Notes under the pieces: model-generated
Told to the model about the DNA's origin: nothing
What the model saw: the letters and a program-made list of their open reading frames with translations, nothing else
The model's database searches: none
Program-made: the position numbers and the translations under genes
From: Cordilura impudica
Taxonomy: Eukaryota; Arthropoda; Insecta; Diptera; Scathophagidae
Length of the DNA: 64,000 nt
Direction of reading: 5' to 3'
Assembly (NCBI GenBank): GCA_963682025.1
Contig: OY821519.1
Location: 147,168,312 to 147,232,311, forward strand
Shown here: piece by piece, positions 42,601 to 52,934 of the stretch
How positions within the stretch are numbered: the first letter of the stretch is position 1
Layout: the number at the start of each line of letters is the position of its first letter

Positions 42601-43343
42601 CCACATTTACAAGATGTTACGGCATATTGGGCACAAGGGGGGCATGGTCCAGGATGACAAAGCAATGTACATTTATGTCCGCAATTCGGCTGCAATGCTT
42701 TGTTACAAATTTCACCACACGAGTGGGGAACTAACCATGGTTGTGAGGGTGGATTTATTTCATTGCCACAAAAACATTCATACTCAGAAGGCCGTTCTTC
42801 GGGCTGAAACTCTCTTCTACATTGTGGACAACACCAATGTAATGCTTTAGCTTTTTTGGGTGCTATATATTCTCCCATATGATTATAATAGCCCTGTTGT
42901 TCATTTTGGGTCTGAGCCTTTGCCTGAGCCATACTATCATTTGCCCATCTTCGTATACAATTAAGATGGAAAAAACAATAACAATAATTGCATGACCATA
43001 TAGCATCAGCTCTTTTTATGCTTGCAATACATATGAGACACGTAGCGGCACCAGATTGTAGAATATTTTCCAAAAAGCCTGCTGTCTTTGCTAGCAAATG
43101 TTCATCTTCTTTAAGGGTGTTATAATGTTGATATAAGGATTCTGAAGAAATAGATTTTAAATTTATTTATCTTATAATCTTATTCCATAAAACATACTTA
43201 ATATGGTTTTTTCATCTAACTCATCCTCATCTTCGGAAGAGGAGATATAGTTTTCTACTATCTTTTTAGCGACTTCTATGTCACGTGCGTGTGCTTCATT
43301 AAATTTTTGTGTTGAATTTGTTTGTTTATTCTTTGTTGGTGGC
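39671..43343 (-). CDS. NFXL1: NFXL1-type zinc-finger protein
   Basis: NF-X1-like protein with a RING-type finger and a membrane anchor. Nine exons by GT-AG borders: 43343-43198, 43141-42270, 42213-42097, 41910-41779, 41717-41509, 41451-41256, 41200-41000, 40940-40686, 40093-39671. The start ATG (43343) gives MPPTKNKQ and a SSSEDEDE run. The RING/PHD-like finger ([20 protein letters not shown] ... FHLNCIRRW ... CCPQC) is followed by about a dozen NF-X1 cysteine repeats ([17 protein letters not shown] type). The tail is a charged coiled-coil ([17 protein letters not shown]), one transmembrane helix ([17 protein letters not shown]) and YEEH. The C-terminal anchor and lack of an R3H domain distinguish NFXL1 from NFX1/shuttle craft. 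Molecular function of this branch is poorly defined; ubiquitin ligase activity is inferred only from the finger. Confidence 0.9.
40220..40459. mobile_element. MITE in the last NFXL1 intron
   Basis: Inverted ends TATATCGAGGGCTTATATTC (left) and TATATCGAGGGCCTATATTC (right, inverted). 240 bases, ends with TA, non-coding. It accounts for much of the 40094-40685 intron. Confidence 0.7.
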
Positions 43344-43555
43344 ATATTTGCAATAAAATTTAAATGAAGACCGGTAGACACGTAGAAAAAAGATATTTCA
43401 ATAATTTGCTGAATATTTACGTCTGTGAAGTTACCCCAAGATTTTTATACAAGTGGAACTTAAGTGGATCGTAAACAAAAACTGAAATATAATCAACCAA
43501 AAAAGAAGAGTTGCCCACATATTTGAACATTTGGATACAATAATAAATTACATCA
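43344..43555 (-). promoter_or_regulatory. NFXL1: upstream region of NFXL1
   Basis: Sequence just upstream of the NFXL1 start codon; the 5' UTR and promoter should lie here. No convincing TATA box or initiator could be singled out. Confidence 0.3.
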
Positions 43556-44222
43556 CATATAAATTTATTATCACATTTTATAAACCAATTTTCTCAGCTC
43601 CTCTGATGATTTCGATAATGTGTCGTATACTGATCGATGCTACTCGGCCTCCGAAAAATTTTATAATATGCCCCATACTGGGCATTTGCCTAGATACCCT
43701 ACAATCAAGAAATGATTTTTATCCAAAAAAAAAAAAATAATCGCAAAATTCAAAATTTATTTTTCGCAATTCCTGAAATGATTTCGAATATCTGACATAT
43801 ACCCACCGATTCTACTCGGCCGCTGGAAAATTTTGATATATGCGCCATACTGGGCATTTGCCTAGATACCCTACAATCAGCAAATGATTTTTATCAAAAA
43901 AAAAAAAAAAAAAATAATCGCAAAATTTAAAATTTATTTTTCGCAATTCCTGAGATGATTTCGAATATCTGACATATACCGATCGATTCTACTCAGCCTC
44001 TGGAAAATTGTGATATATGTCCCATAATGGGCATTAGCCTAGATACCCTACAATCAGCAAATGATTTTTATCAAAAAAAAAAAAAAAAATAATCGCAAAA
44101 TTTAAAATTTATTTTTCGAAATTCCTGAGTTGATTTGGAATTTCTGACATATACCCATTGATTCTACTCGGCCTCTGAAAAATTTTGGTATATGCCCCAT
44201 ATTGGGCATTTGCCTAGATATC
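43556..44222. repeat. 175-bp tandem repeat, four units
   Basis: Units share TTTTCGCAATTCCTGA, ATATCTGACATATACC, GATTCTACTCGGCC, TGGGCATTTGCCTAGATA and CCCTACAATCA, then a long A run. Four copies diverge by a few percent to about 15 percent by eye. Each unit ends with the poly-A run of variable length. Non-coding. Confidence 0.85.
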
Positions 44223-44489
44223 CTAGCTGTCGCGTATTCTCAGGATGGTCCCAGCTCTCTCACCAGGCGCGTGGACGAACTTAAAAAAAATTTGAATACA
44301 AAATCTAAACAGTCACTACTACCAAACCCTTTTAATCAATTAAGCCAACATTATTTCCGATTTCATTTAAATAACATTATTATTTTTTGTTTCCAATATA
44401 AACTTAAGCCTAACAATACGTGATCATAAAAATAATACTAAATTCAAAAATCTTCGATCAATATAATACTAACTTTCTTTTACTTTAAC

Positions 44490-45302
44490 GTTTTCTTTAA
44501 ATACAAGGACAATCAGCTGCTCGAAAGCAGTTTGATGATTTTGTAAAAGCACAAATTCTCGCATGCAAAAGCTTAGTTTTTGCTCGCACTTGCAAATCGC
44601 CGTTAAGCCCTAAAGACATAACTGCGAGTTGCGAGTGCGAGAAAAAACGAGAATGAGGCAGCATGATTTTTTCTATATGTGGAAGCGAGGCCGAAAGTAA
44701 AGCTTTTTTGTGTGGCGTTACCACATTATATTGTGAAATCACTCGCAAGGGAAATAGAATTGATTCTATTTTCTGTGCGAGAAAAATCAGATGACAGGAG
44801 AATGAGCTGATAGGTATTAAACGCGATGCCTACAATAGTAAAGCCCTAAATATATGACTGCGAGTTGAGAGTGCGAGAAAAAACGAGAATGAGGCAGCAT
44901 GATTTTTTCTATATGTGGAAGCGAGATAGATAGTAAAGCTTTTTGTGTGGCATTGCCAACTTTTGTTGTAAAAACACTCGCAAGGGAAATAGAATTGCTT
45001 CTATTTTCTGTGCGAGAAAAATCAGATGACAGGAGAATCAGCTGATAGGCATTAAACGCGATGCCTACTGTAGTAATTACTTTATTTACCCCGTTAATAA
45101 TTTCGATATTATTCATTTTGTTATATTTATTGTGTGTTATATGAACAGCTTTGTATACAATTGAATTATGTTTGACAGTAGGACAATCAGCTGCTCGAAA
45201 GCATTTTGATGATTTTGTAAAATCACAAATGCACAAATTCTCGCATGCAAAAAGCTTAGTTTTTACTCGCACTCGCAACTCGCGGTTATGTGTTTAGGGC
45301 AG
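44490..45302. mobile_element. MITE cluster with GCGAGTTGCGAGTGCGAG ends
   Basis: A complete element (44841-45302) has inverted ends GCCCTAAATATATGACTGCG and, inverted, GCCCTAAACACATAACCGCG, each running into GAGTTG(A/C)GAGTGCGAG. Just before it are a right-end fragment (44500-44612) and a left-end fragment (44607-44840) of the same family, so the locus is a head-to-tail composite. The repeated blocks include AGGCAGCATGATTTTTTCTA and TCGCAAGGGAAATAGAATTG. No transposase. Confidence 0.78.
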
Positions 45303-45328
45303 TGGTGGCCATCGAGAGAATTGAGTTA

Positions 45329-45828
45329 AGGTGCTATTACACGATGTGTTTTTTACATATGTATGTACTGTCACTTTTTTTATCCATATGAAATTCCTCA
45401 TGTCTGTCAAAATTGTCTTTTACATACGATTCATAATTTTTGCTATCACACGTGCATATGTATTTCCGTATGACATAACCTCTAAATGTAAACAACAGCT
45501 GATTTAATTTGTGAATTTACAAAAATTTATTGTTAAAAAAAAAGTTATATATTTTTTAATTGTTAATTAATACTACACAATTTATTTTTCTTTCAATATT
45601 AATCTTTAAAATTTACTCTGTTTTCCTTTCGCCACAAGCAGTGTTGTATTTTCATATGTTTGTCATGCAAAAATAGAACCTGTTCTAATTGAAAAATGTA
45701 CTTGTGACTTTCCTCATGTAGTGTACATAAACAATGTTTCATATGTATCACACGATGTGTACAACTTTTGTTGTGGGAAAATTTGACAGTACATATGTAT
45801 GTAAAAAACACATCATGTAATAGCACCT
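45329..45828. mobile_element. MITE, PIF/Harbinger-like, TTA target duplication
   Basis: 500 bases. Both ends read AGGTGCTATTACA(C/T)GATGTG inward and continue inverted-complementary for about 45 bases. TTA flanks it at 45326-45328 and 45829-45831. TSD length and end sequence suggest PIF/Harbinger; no transposase is present. Confidence 0.8.
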
Positions 45829-45831
45829 TTA

Positions 45832-46739
45832 GTAATATGTTTATTAGCATGTGCTAGTTGTACTACACTGAGCGAAATCCATGGACGTAATACAATGCCG
45901 ATATTTAATGGGTTTGTGTAGATTTTGTATGAATGTTTATATGAATGCATAAAAGGGAAAATAGTTGAGTTCACGAAGAATATGGTAAAATTTTAAATAT
46001 AATTTGTTGTTTTAAAATTTTAAATCTTACATTCTGAAAATGTAAAACAAAATGTGAAGAACATTTAATCTCTTTTATCCATAAGTTTGGAGTTTATTAA
46101 ATCAAATAAGTAATAATAAGTAATTCATTTCTTTAAAAAACAAAAAAAAAAAAAAAACACAAAATAGCAAAACTTAAATAGATAAGAAATTTCAAAGGTT
46201 ATTAAGTGGTATGTTACCAAAAACTAAAAAACTTACCAGCCTGCAGTAACTGGATATTTAAAAAAAAAAAAAAAAATGCATAATGTTGTCAAATGGAGGT
46301 GACGTATGTAATTTATAGAAAATGTTTAATTTATAGTTTATCAAGTCTTCGAAATTTTCTAAAAATTTTTGGTTTCTTTTAAACAAATATTCTCTATGTA
46401 CCTATTAAAAAAAAAATATATATGAATTTCAAAAGGCAATGCGACATAGACCTGCTTTGTTCAAAATCTTTCATAAGACTGAATGAAATTGTTGTTTACT
46501 TTTACTCTTTGGTGAGTATTTTTGTATCGTTCGGCTGTATACATATAAGAAGACGAGCACCAGCGTGTTTGGCACGGCCTTCACTGGTTTAGGGCTTAAT
46601 GCTACTACTCCTTTTTTGTCTAGTTATAGCCTATGGTTCATCCCAAAACACGTATTTACCTCAAAAATGAGTGAAAATAAAGTGATTTCTGAAAAAAATT
46701 AACCACTAATTGCTGGTCGTAATATATGATAGTTTCTTT
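45832..46739. other. AT-rich sequence, nothing firm
   Basis: Poly-A runs and low complexity. No conserved frame or repeat boundary was recognised. Confidence 0.4.
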
Positions 46740-47330
46740 CTATGTATTACGTTGATGATGTTTCCAATAGTTAAGTGCTATATCTAAGTCATGAGAATGT
46801 GCGTGAACTACCTGAAATGATAGGCATATTGGACGAAAAATTGGAGATGAAAAAGCAATACGCAAGATGGGTGCCATCATTGCTCACAATAAAACAAAAA
46901 CAGCGTCGTGAAGATTTTCAATAGAATGCTTGGCGATGTTTCACCGATTCGTAACCATGGATGAGGCATGGGTTTACCACTTCACATCTGAGACAAAGGA
47001 ACAGTAAAAAAGAGAACTAAAATGGGAGAATAGTGTCCAAAGAAGGTAAAGACAGTTCCATCTGCAGGAAAGGTTATGGCGTCTCCTTTTTTTGGATTTT
47101 TGATTTTTATTGATTATTTTCAAAAAGCAAGAAATATGCTTGTTTAAATCAAAGTATATTTTTTGTGTTAACTTATTGCAGCGTTAACCGATGAAATTTA
47201 TTAAAAATGCCTCATTTGGCGAAAAAGAAAGTGTCGTTTCAATAAGACAATGCACCAGTTAACACATCCACTACTGCGACGGCCACTAGAAAAAATGGGT
47301 CGGTTGTAAAAGATTTTCGAACAATGAAGA
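46740..47330 (+). pseudogene. mariner transposase remnant
   Basis: Translation over several frames gives ARWVPSLLTIKQKQRRE (46863), a broken RFVTMDEAWVYHFTSETKEQ-like block with the first catalytic aspartate (46940-47005), KAKTVPSAGKVMAS-like sequence (47040-47090) and MPHLAKKKVSFQ followed by DNAP (47203-47260). These are the blocks of canonical mariner (DD34D) enzymes in order. Stops and a frameshift in nearly every block and an insertion of about 100 bases near 47095-47190 show long decay. Terminal repeats were not found. Confidence 0.72.
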
Positions 47331-47802
47331 GGTGGAGTCTGCGGTTAATGGTTATTTTAAAAAATCGCGCGATTTTTTATCAAAAATTTTCATATTATGA
47401 AAACAGTAGGTAGTGGGTTAATTTCCGTAAAAAAATGATAGTATATCCGGTCCTGAAAGGTCGAAATATGTATCAAAATGAAGCTAGTGGACCCAGCTTT
47501 TATTCAGTTTACGTACACACATGATATATGTCTGTTGACGAGATAATTCTACATTTATCAAATAAAAGGCACTCAAGTAAGCTTTCAAATGATATATATA
47601 TATATTGCTGAAATCCGATAGTAAATAACAAAGTTCTATACAAGTCTATGTCAAAACTTCGGAAGTCCATAACTCAGGAAACACGCTCGACCGCCGAAAA
47701 AAAAATATATTTTCCTAGAACCGCAATAAAATGTTTTATAAGTGGTGAGAATTTGCTCCTAAACTCCACTTAAGCCCTTTTTGTTCTTAGTTATGTTCTA
47801 AG
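47331..47802. repeat. single-arm relative of the 33118-33580 hairpin repeat
   Basis: 47560-47690 has AAGCTTTCAAATGATATATA, TTGCTGAAATCCGATAG and TCGGAAGTCCATAACTCAGG, matching the right arm at 33455-33560. 47355-47380 has the AAAATCGCGCGATTTT motif of its loop. Confidence 0.55.
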
Positions 47803-47804
47803 TA

Positions 47805-49028
47805 AAGGGTTTTTCAACAGGGACGCTACAAAAGTAGAAAGACAGGGACAGCAAACGACACATAAGGTTTGCCATTTCATGATGGAAAGATATACGAGCC
47901 AACAACGAGTCGAAATTATTAAAATTTACTACCGAAATTCGGAGTCAGTGGCCTCAACGTTAAGAGCGCTACGTCCAATTTATGGTCGTCATAATAGTCC
48001 TAGAAGATAAACAATTGTGCGTCTAGTGGAAAAATTTGAATCCACAGGCACAGTACAAAATGTTCCCGTGCCAGTGAGACAAAGAAGTGCCCGTAGCGTC
48101 GAGAATATTGCTGCCGCTGAGGCTTCAGTTGAAGAAAGCCCAAATGTGTCTCTCAAACGTCGTTCTCAAGCGTTGGGCATCTCTGTGACGTCGTTGTGGC
48201 GAATTTTGCGAAAATATATTGGCCTACATCCTTACAAGATCAAATTGACGCAAGAACTGAAGCCGCTTGACCGCCAGAAGCGTATGTTCGTGAATTGGGC
48301 TGAGCAACAACTTGAAAATGATTCGGATTTTCATCAAAAAATCATCTTCAGCGATGAGGCTCATTTCTGGCTGAATGGCTTCGTCAATAAACAAAATATG
48401 CGTTATTGGTCAGACAGCAATCCACACGTACTCCATGAGTCATCATTGCATCCCGAAAAAATTACGGTTTGGTGCGGTTTATGGGCCGGCGGCATCATTG
48501 GGCCGTACTTCTTCCGTGATGATCAAGACCGGCACGTTACTGTGAATGGGAATCGCTACCGTTCAATGATAACCGAATATTGGATGATATGGACTTGGAG
48601 GACATGTTGTTCCAACAGGACGGCGCCACAAGCCACACAGCGAATGTCACAATCAATTTATTGGAAACTAAGTTTGGAGAACGTGTTATCTCACGAAATG
48701 GTCCAGTCGATTGGCCGCCTCGGTCGTGCGATTTGACGTCAAGTCTATGGTCTATGCCAACAAGCCAGCAACGATTGATGAACTTCGTACGAATATCGAA
48801 CGTGAAATTGCAGCAGTATCGGACTATTTATGTTTGAAAACCGTCGAAAATTGGGTTCAGCGTCTGGACTTCTGCAAGCGTGCCCGTGGTGGCCATGCAA
48901 AAGAGATCGATTTCCATACATAATGGCATCGAACGTACTTTCACAGGAATAAAGAATTTCATTGATATCCAAAACCGTTTTTGTTTTATTTAAAAAAACT
49001 TTTGTAGCGCTCTTATTGAAAAACTCTT
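47805..49028 (+). mobile_element. Tc1/mariner-superfamily element, about 1.2 kb
   Basis: Inverted ends AAGGGTTTTTCAACAGGGAC and, inverted, AAGAGTTTTTCAATAAGAGC, both leading into GCTACAAAAG. TA flanks it at 47803-47804 and 49029-49030. It carries one broken transposase and interrupts a piggyBac-like remnant. A second family member begins at 63848. Confidence 0.88.
47882..48922 (+). pseudogene. transposase of the Tc1/mariner superfamily, three lesions
   Basis: Starts MERYTSQQRVEIIKIYYRNS with helix-turn-helix DNA-binding region and a SVEESPNVSLKRRSQALGIS second helix set. Catalytic aspartates: IIFSDEAHFWLNG, FQQDGATSHTA and PPRSCDLT, with 36 residues between the last two by my count, outside the DD34D mariner type. 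Lesions: a TAA at 48008-48010, a one-base frame change near 48590, and a small deletion with frame change near 48745. The end reads CKRARGGHAKEIDFHT. Similar proteins are common in insect genomes. Confidence 0.85.
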
Positions 49029-49030
49029 TA

Positions 49031-50375
49031 TAAAGACCTAGCAAAGAATCCAGTAAATCTACGCCACTCACATAATAATTATATACATCAACTGCCCTAG
49101 GGGAATTGATTTCAATAGGCTTTTTCTCTTTTTTATTGTAGCGCTTTTTTTTGTTGATATAGGGTGATATCTGACATAAGTTATTCTTTCAATTTCAACT
49201 TCAATTTCCCACTTTATTGTCAAACCAAGTGACGAGACCAAGTTCAACTCCATCAATATCAGCTACTTTGTCGACCATGTTTCCCCGGTCCAACTTTTTC
49301 ACTTCCTTTTCGATTACCATCTTGCAGTTCGTTACACGATTTAGCCTTACTGTACCTAAAGGCATTAAACGATTTTTCACGAGATACACTTGAAGCTTCA
49401 GACTATTAAACCAATTATCAAAAAATATATTATAGTTTTGTCCTTTTGTTATTGTTACTCCAAGATTAGGTGCTCCATCGGGAAATGTATCACTTTGAGC
49501 TCCGGTAAATATGTTAAAATCATAGCTGAAACCTGAAGCTCCACTCAAGACAAAACTTTTAGATCCCCATTTGTGTGGCTTAGTTGGATTATACTGTTTG
49601 AGGTGATGTTGGCACTTTGTGGGAATTATTTGTTTATTAACCACTAAATGTTCTTCTTTGGGAACAAGCAACAATAGTTTACGAATTTTTTCCAACAATG
49701 GTCAAATCTTGAAGAGTTATGAAGCCCGGGTTACCTGGGGGTCTTATATTTTCATTATTGTTGATGGTTTAACATCTGTAACATGTCATTGTGCTACGTT
49801 CAAATGCTTGGCCAATAAATATATACCAATAATTTCTGCTGATGGTAGCTTTAATAAAGATATGTATATGACTATGCCTGAAAAAATTGTTATTAGATAT
49901 TTTTTCTCCCCTTTTAGTTGAACTCACCTATAAACTGATCTTTTTCGTTCCGACTAATATTAACAGGTTTAATTATATTAATTTGTATGGATTAATTCCG
50001 ATTGGTCTACAATATAGTTAATTAAATCGTCGGTGAAAATAAAACCAAACAATTCTGCTGATGTCTCGAGTTCTCTAATAAAGTCAGGAAAGTTCGAGTC
50101 TCCTTGAAATGGAATAAGTGGGCAAACTAATTTCTTTACAAGTTGGAGCTCTTGGCTTTTTAATAAATTTTCCATTGGACGTAATAAGTCTATCAGTCAT
50201 CTGAGTAATTGGTGTCATCAGTCTCCGGTGTACAAATATGTTCCTGAGCACGCGGTTGACTTTTAAAATATTCTTCGTCAGTATAAGATATATGGTCATC
50301 ATCACTTTGATGACCATTAGTAATTTCATTAACATAATTTAAATTATAAATTGATCGTACATCCATTTCTCGCAA
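49031..50375 (-). pseudogene. piggyBac-derived (PGBD-like) transposase remnant
   Basis: Minus strand pieces in order: acidic N-terminus with DDDHISYTDEEYF (50300), SAELFGFIFTDDLINYIVDQ (50060), a decayed NYWYIFIGQAF region (49830), then the longest piece (49698-49201) with KPHKWGSKSFVLSGASGF, YNIFFDNWFNSLKL (second catalytic aspartate) and RLNRVTNC, and finally SGVDLLDSLLGLYK (49070-49030). It ends abruptly where the Tc1-superfamily element was inserted. The C-terminal cysteine finger is lost. It belongs to a different branch from the 29271 transposase. Confidence 0.8.
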
Positions 50376-50461
50376 ATTTGCATTGGTTTAATTATTTACT
50401 ATTAGTACATGAAATGCCATATATGGCTTCGTAATTTTTTACAAAAAATTATATACATATA

Positions 50462-52300
50462 CTAGCTGGACCCGGCAAACGTTGTTTTGCCCTCAATGAA
50501 TTTTTTATTTTAGTTAGAATCTGTATAAACCTATATAAAAAAACGTTTTTGCATTTGTTAATATTAATTGAAAACTGTTAAAGAAAAACCATGTTTTATT
50601 TATGAAAATGAAAAGAAATATTTATTGTAACAAACTTATAAGAATGTCCAATATACATATTTCTATTATTGTAATTCTAAAAAGAATGAATAATATTTTT
50701 AGCGTAATTATTCTGGCAGTGAATGAAAAAATTTGCTGGCTTTCCGACACGGGAACATGCCACATATAGTTGCTCGTGGGAAAAACAACTGTTTTCGAGG
50801 TCCGAACCACATATTTGCAATGATTGTCCTTGAGATTTATTAACGGTCATGGCAAAGCCCAATCTGGTCGGAAATTGCAATCTTTTGAATATTATCGGTG
50901 TGTCGGTAGGAATCATAGGAATTCTTGGCAGCAAAACATGTTCTCCTTAAAATTTTCCTTTGAGAATTGTAGCCTCAATAACATTGCGCATTATTCTCTC
51001 AACAATTAACCTGGTTCCATTACATAGTCTCGGAGCGTTGAGGTTACGTAGCAAAATTATTGGAGAACCAACTTTTAATTTTAATAAATGTGGCGGTAGA
51101 TCGGGCACATCAAGTGAATTCAAAAATTCTGTTCGAGAATTGACTGCTTCATTTTCTTCAACAACACTATCCATAGATTTGAAAGCTCTAAAATAGCTCT
51201 TTCACTTAACCAATCATGGTTACGATATTGATTTTGAATGTCGGGGAATACATTTTCAATTAATTCATCGCGTGACGATATAAATTGACAAAAATCTTGT
51301 GGATATTTTAATAGTTTGACCGGTTGGGTTAATATTGATTTTACCATTACCAAGATCAAGTAGTTGTTTTGAAAATTGGTCAGCCGTTGGATCATTTTGA
51401 ATCGTACTCGCATGTTTGTTGTTAATTTGAACGCTACTCCATAATATTGATGATTTTCAGCACGTATTAATTTCGTCAGCATAGTTTGATTTTGGTATGA
51501 CTGGCAATGTTTGACGAAAATCTCCAGATAATAAAATGAGAACTCCACCAAAAAGTCTTTCATTGCCTTTCAAGTCTTTTAAAGTTCTATTTATGCTTCT
51601 AAGGAATATTTCTGAGCCATGGTACATTCATCCCAAATAATAAGACTGCATTTTTGCAGAACTTATGCCATACTGGAATGGTTTTTGATATTACATACGG
51701 CATTCTCATTCGTTTGTACGTTTAACGGTGATTTGAGTGCTAAGTGAGCTGTACGACCACCATGCAATAATGTTGCGGCTATTCCGGACGAAGCAATAGC
51801 CAATGCAATTTTTCGTTTTGGTTAGAATGTTTATACATATATAAAAACTTTTGTGAATTTTGTAACTTATAAAATTTAAATAAATTTGACAACTCATTAT
51901 TTTTTGAATGCCAGCGCCATCTACCGGGTCCAACAAAAAAATTTTTGGCATCATCTAACATACATATACATATGTATATTCTTAGTTTCAGTAAAATCGC
52001 ACCGTAAATAAAAATATTCGAAATAACTTTACCCCAGCGCCACCTATCGGGTCCATTTATACATACAAAATTTTCTTATGACGAAACATACATACATTCT
52101 GAATTGCAGTCAAATCGCACTGAAAATAAGAATTTTGTTTATAACTTGACCCCAACGTCAGCTAGAGGGTTAAAACTAAAAAAAATAAAACACAGAACAG
52201 CTCGAACCGAACCTATGGTGCGAATCTTAGCTCGACAGCTCCTACGGTTCCGGAGATCATTCGTTACAAACAAATGCACCAACGTTTTTATATATATAGA
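50462..52300 (-). mobile_element. Helitron (family H2) with partial helicase
   Basis: On the minus strand it begins TCTATATATATAAAAACGTT (52300) and ends GTTTGCCGGGTCCAGCTAG, where a GGCAAAACAACGTTTGCC stem-loop sits 11 bases before CTAG. Flanks are A and T. 1839 bases. The 5' half contains three related segments ending CAGCGCCA(T/C)CTA(C/T)CGGGTCC; the 3' half holds a Pif1-type helicase fragment. The Rep/HUH domain and the helicase Walker A are deleted, so it could not move by itself. Confidence 0.88.
50677..51828 (-). pseudogene. Helitron Pif1-type helicase, truncated
   Basis: Minus strand. From the N-terminal side: IALAIASSGIAATLLHGGRT (about 51815), LIIWDECTMAQ with the Walker B acidic pair (about 51630), GGVLILLSGDFRQTLPVIPK (51540-51490), LPPHLLKLKVGSPIILLRNL (about 51085), FAMTVNKSQGQSL (about 50850) and LYVACSRVG (about 50775). 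These are helicase motifs Ia to VI in correct order. Motif I (Walker A) is missing and at least three frame changes or stops occur. Confidence 0.85.
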
Positions 52301-52919
52301 TATATGTAAGTATTTATCCATAACATTTGAAATATTACTAACGAAGCTGGAAAAGACAATGTCTTGAACTCTTTAAATATATTTTAAAGTTAACTGAAAT
52401 ATTATCAATAAATAAATCAAATTAAAAAGATATATTTTTAATTACTTTTTTTATAGTTTTTCGCTTATTTTACTTTGTAAAATTAATGCCAAAAACTTTT
52501 TGTAGGAAAACGAAATTTAAAATAAGGAAAAGATAGGAAACAATTTTTTTTTAATTTTAAACTTTTTTATATGAACAGAAAATAACAGATTTGTTCTAAC
52601 AACTGATAGGTTATCAATTTTACCAATTTACCAATTTAAGTTTACTCCTCTATATGCGCTATTATTAAACCAATTTTCGAGTACGGGAGCACAACTATAC
52701 CATTCCTATAAAAGTCATTGCATCATATCGAAAAAAATCGAAACCATAACTTGTTTAAGCCCTTAATTTTTGGTAACATAAAATTTCATTATTGAATATA
52801 AGTTGTAGCAATTTACACAAATAATTTTATTTTAAATATTATAATATACATAACAAATTTATATTTAAAGCCCTGGTTACATACTTAGGTAAAATCGTTA
52901 TTAAAATCTTAAAGCATCA
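52301..52919. other. downstream region of the myosin gene
   Basis: AT-rich; presumably holds the myosin 3' UTR (minus strand). On that strand AATAAA-like sequence occurs among A/T runs, but no single site is convincing. Confidence 0.35.
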
Positions 52920-52934
52920 TTACTGGCCAGCAAT
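52920..52934 (-). CDS. Myo61F: predicted 15-nt last exon of Myo61F
   Basis: The minus strand has CTTGTTGTT|GTAAGT at 53020/53019 and, 85 bases later, TTTTAATCCTTTCAG|ATTGCTGGCCAGTAA. Splicing gives a tail ending HLVVIAGQ, typical of the TH1 end. Without splicing the frame would end LVVVST. The strong splice signals favour the micro-exon. Confidence 0.65.
   Translation of the reverse strand: MAGQ

Noticed and set aside
42302..42850. Two overlapping open frames of 100 and 160 residues in other frames and strand
   Set aside because: Shadows of the cysteine-rich NFXL1 exon.
43556..44222. Regular repeats that might be a CRISPR array
   Set aside because: Units are about 175 bases without short direct repeats and unique spacers, and the genome is a fly.
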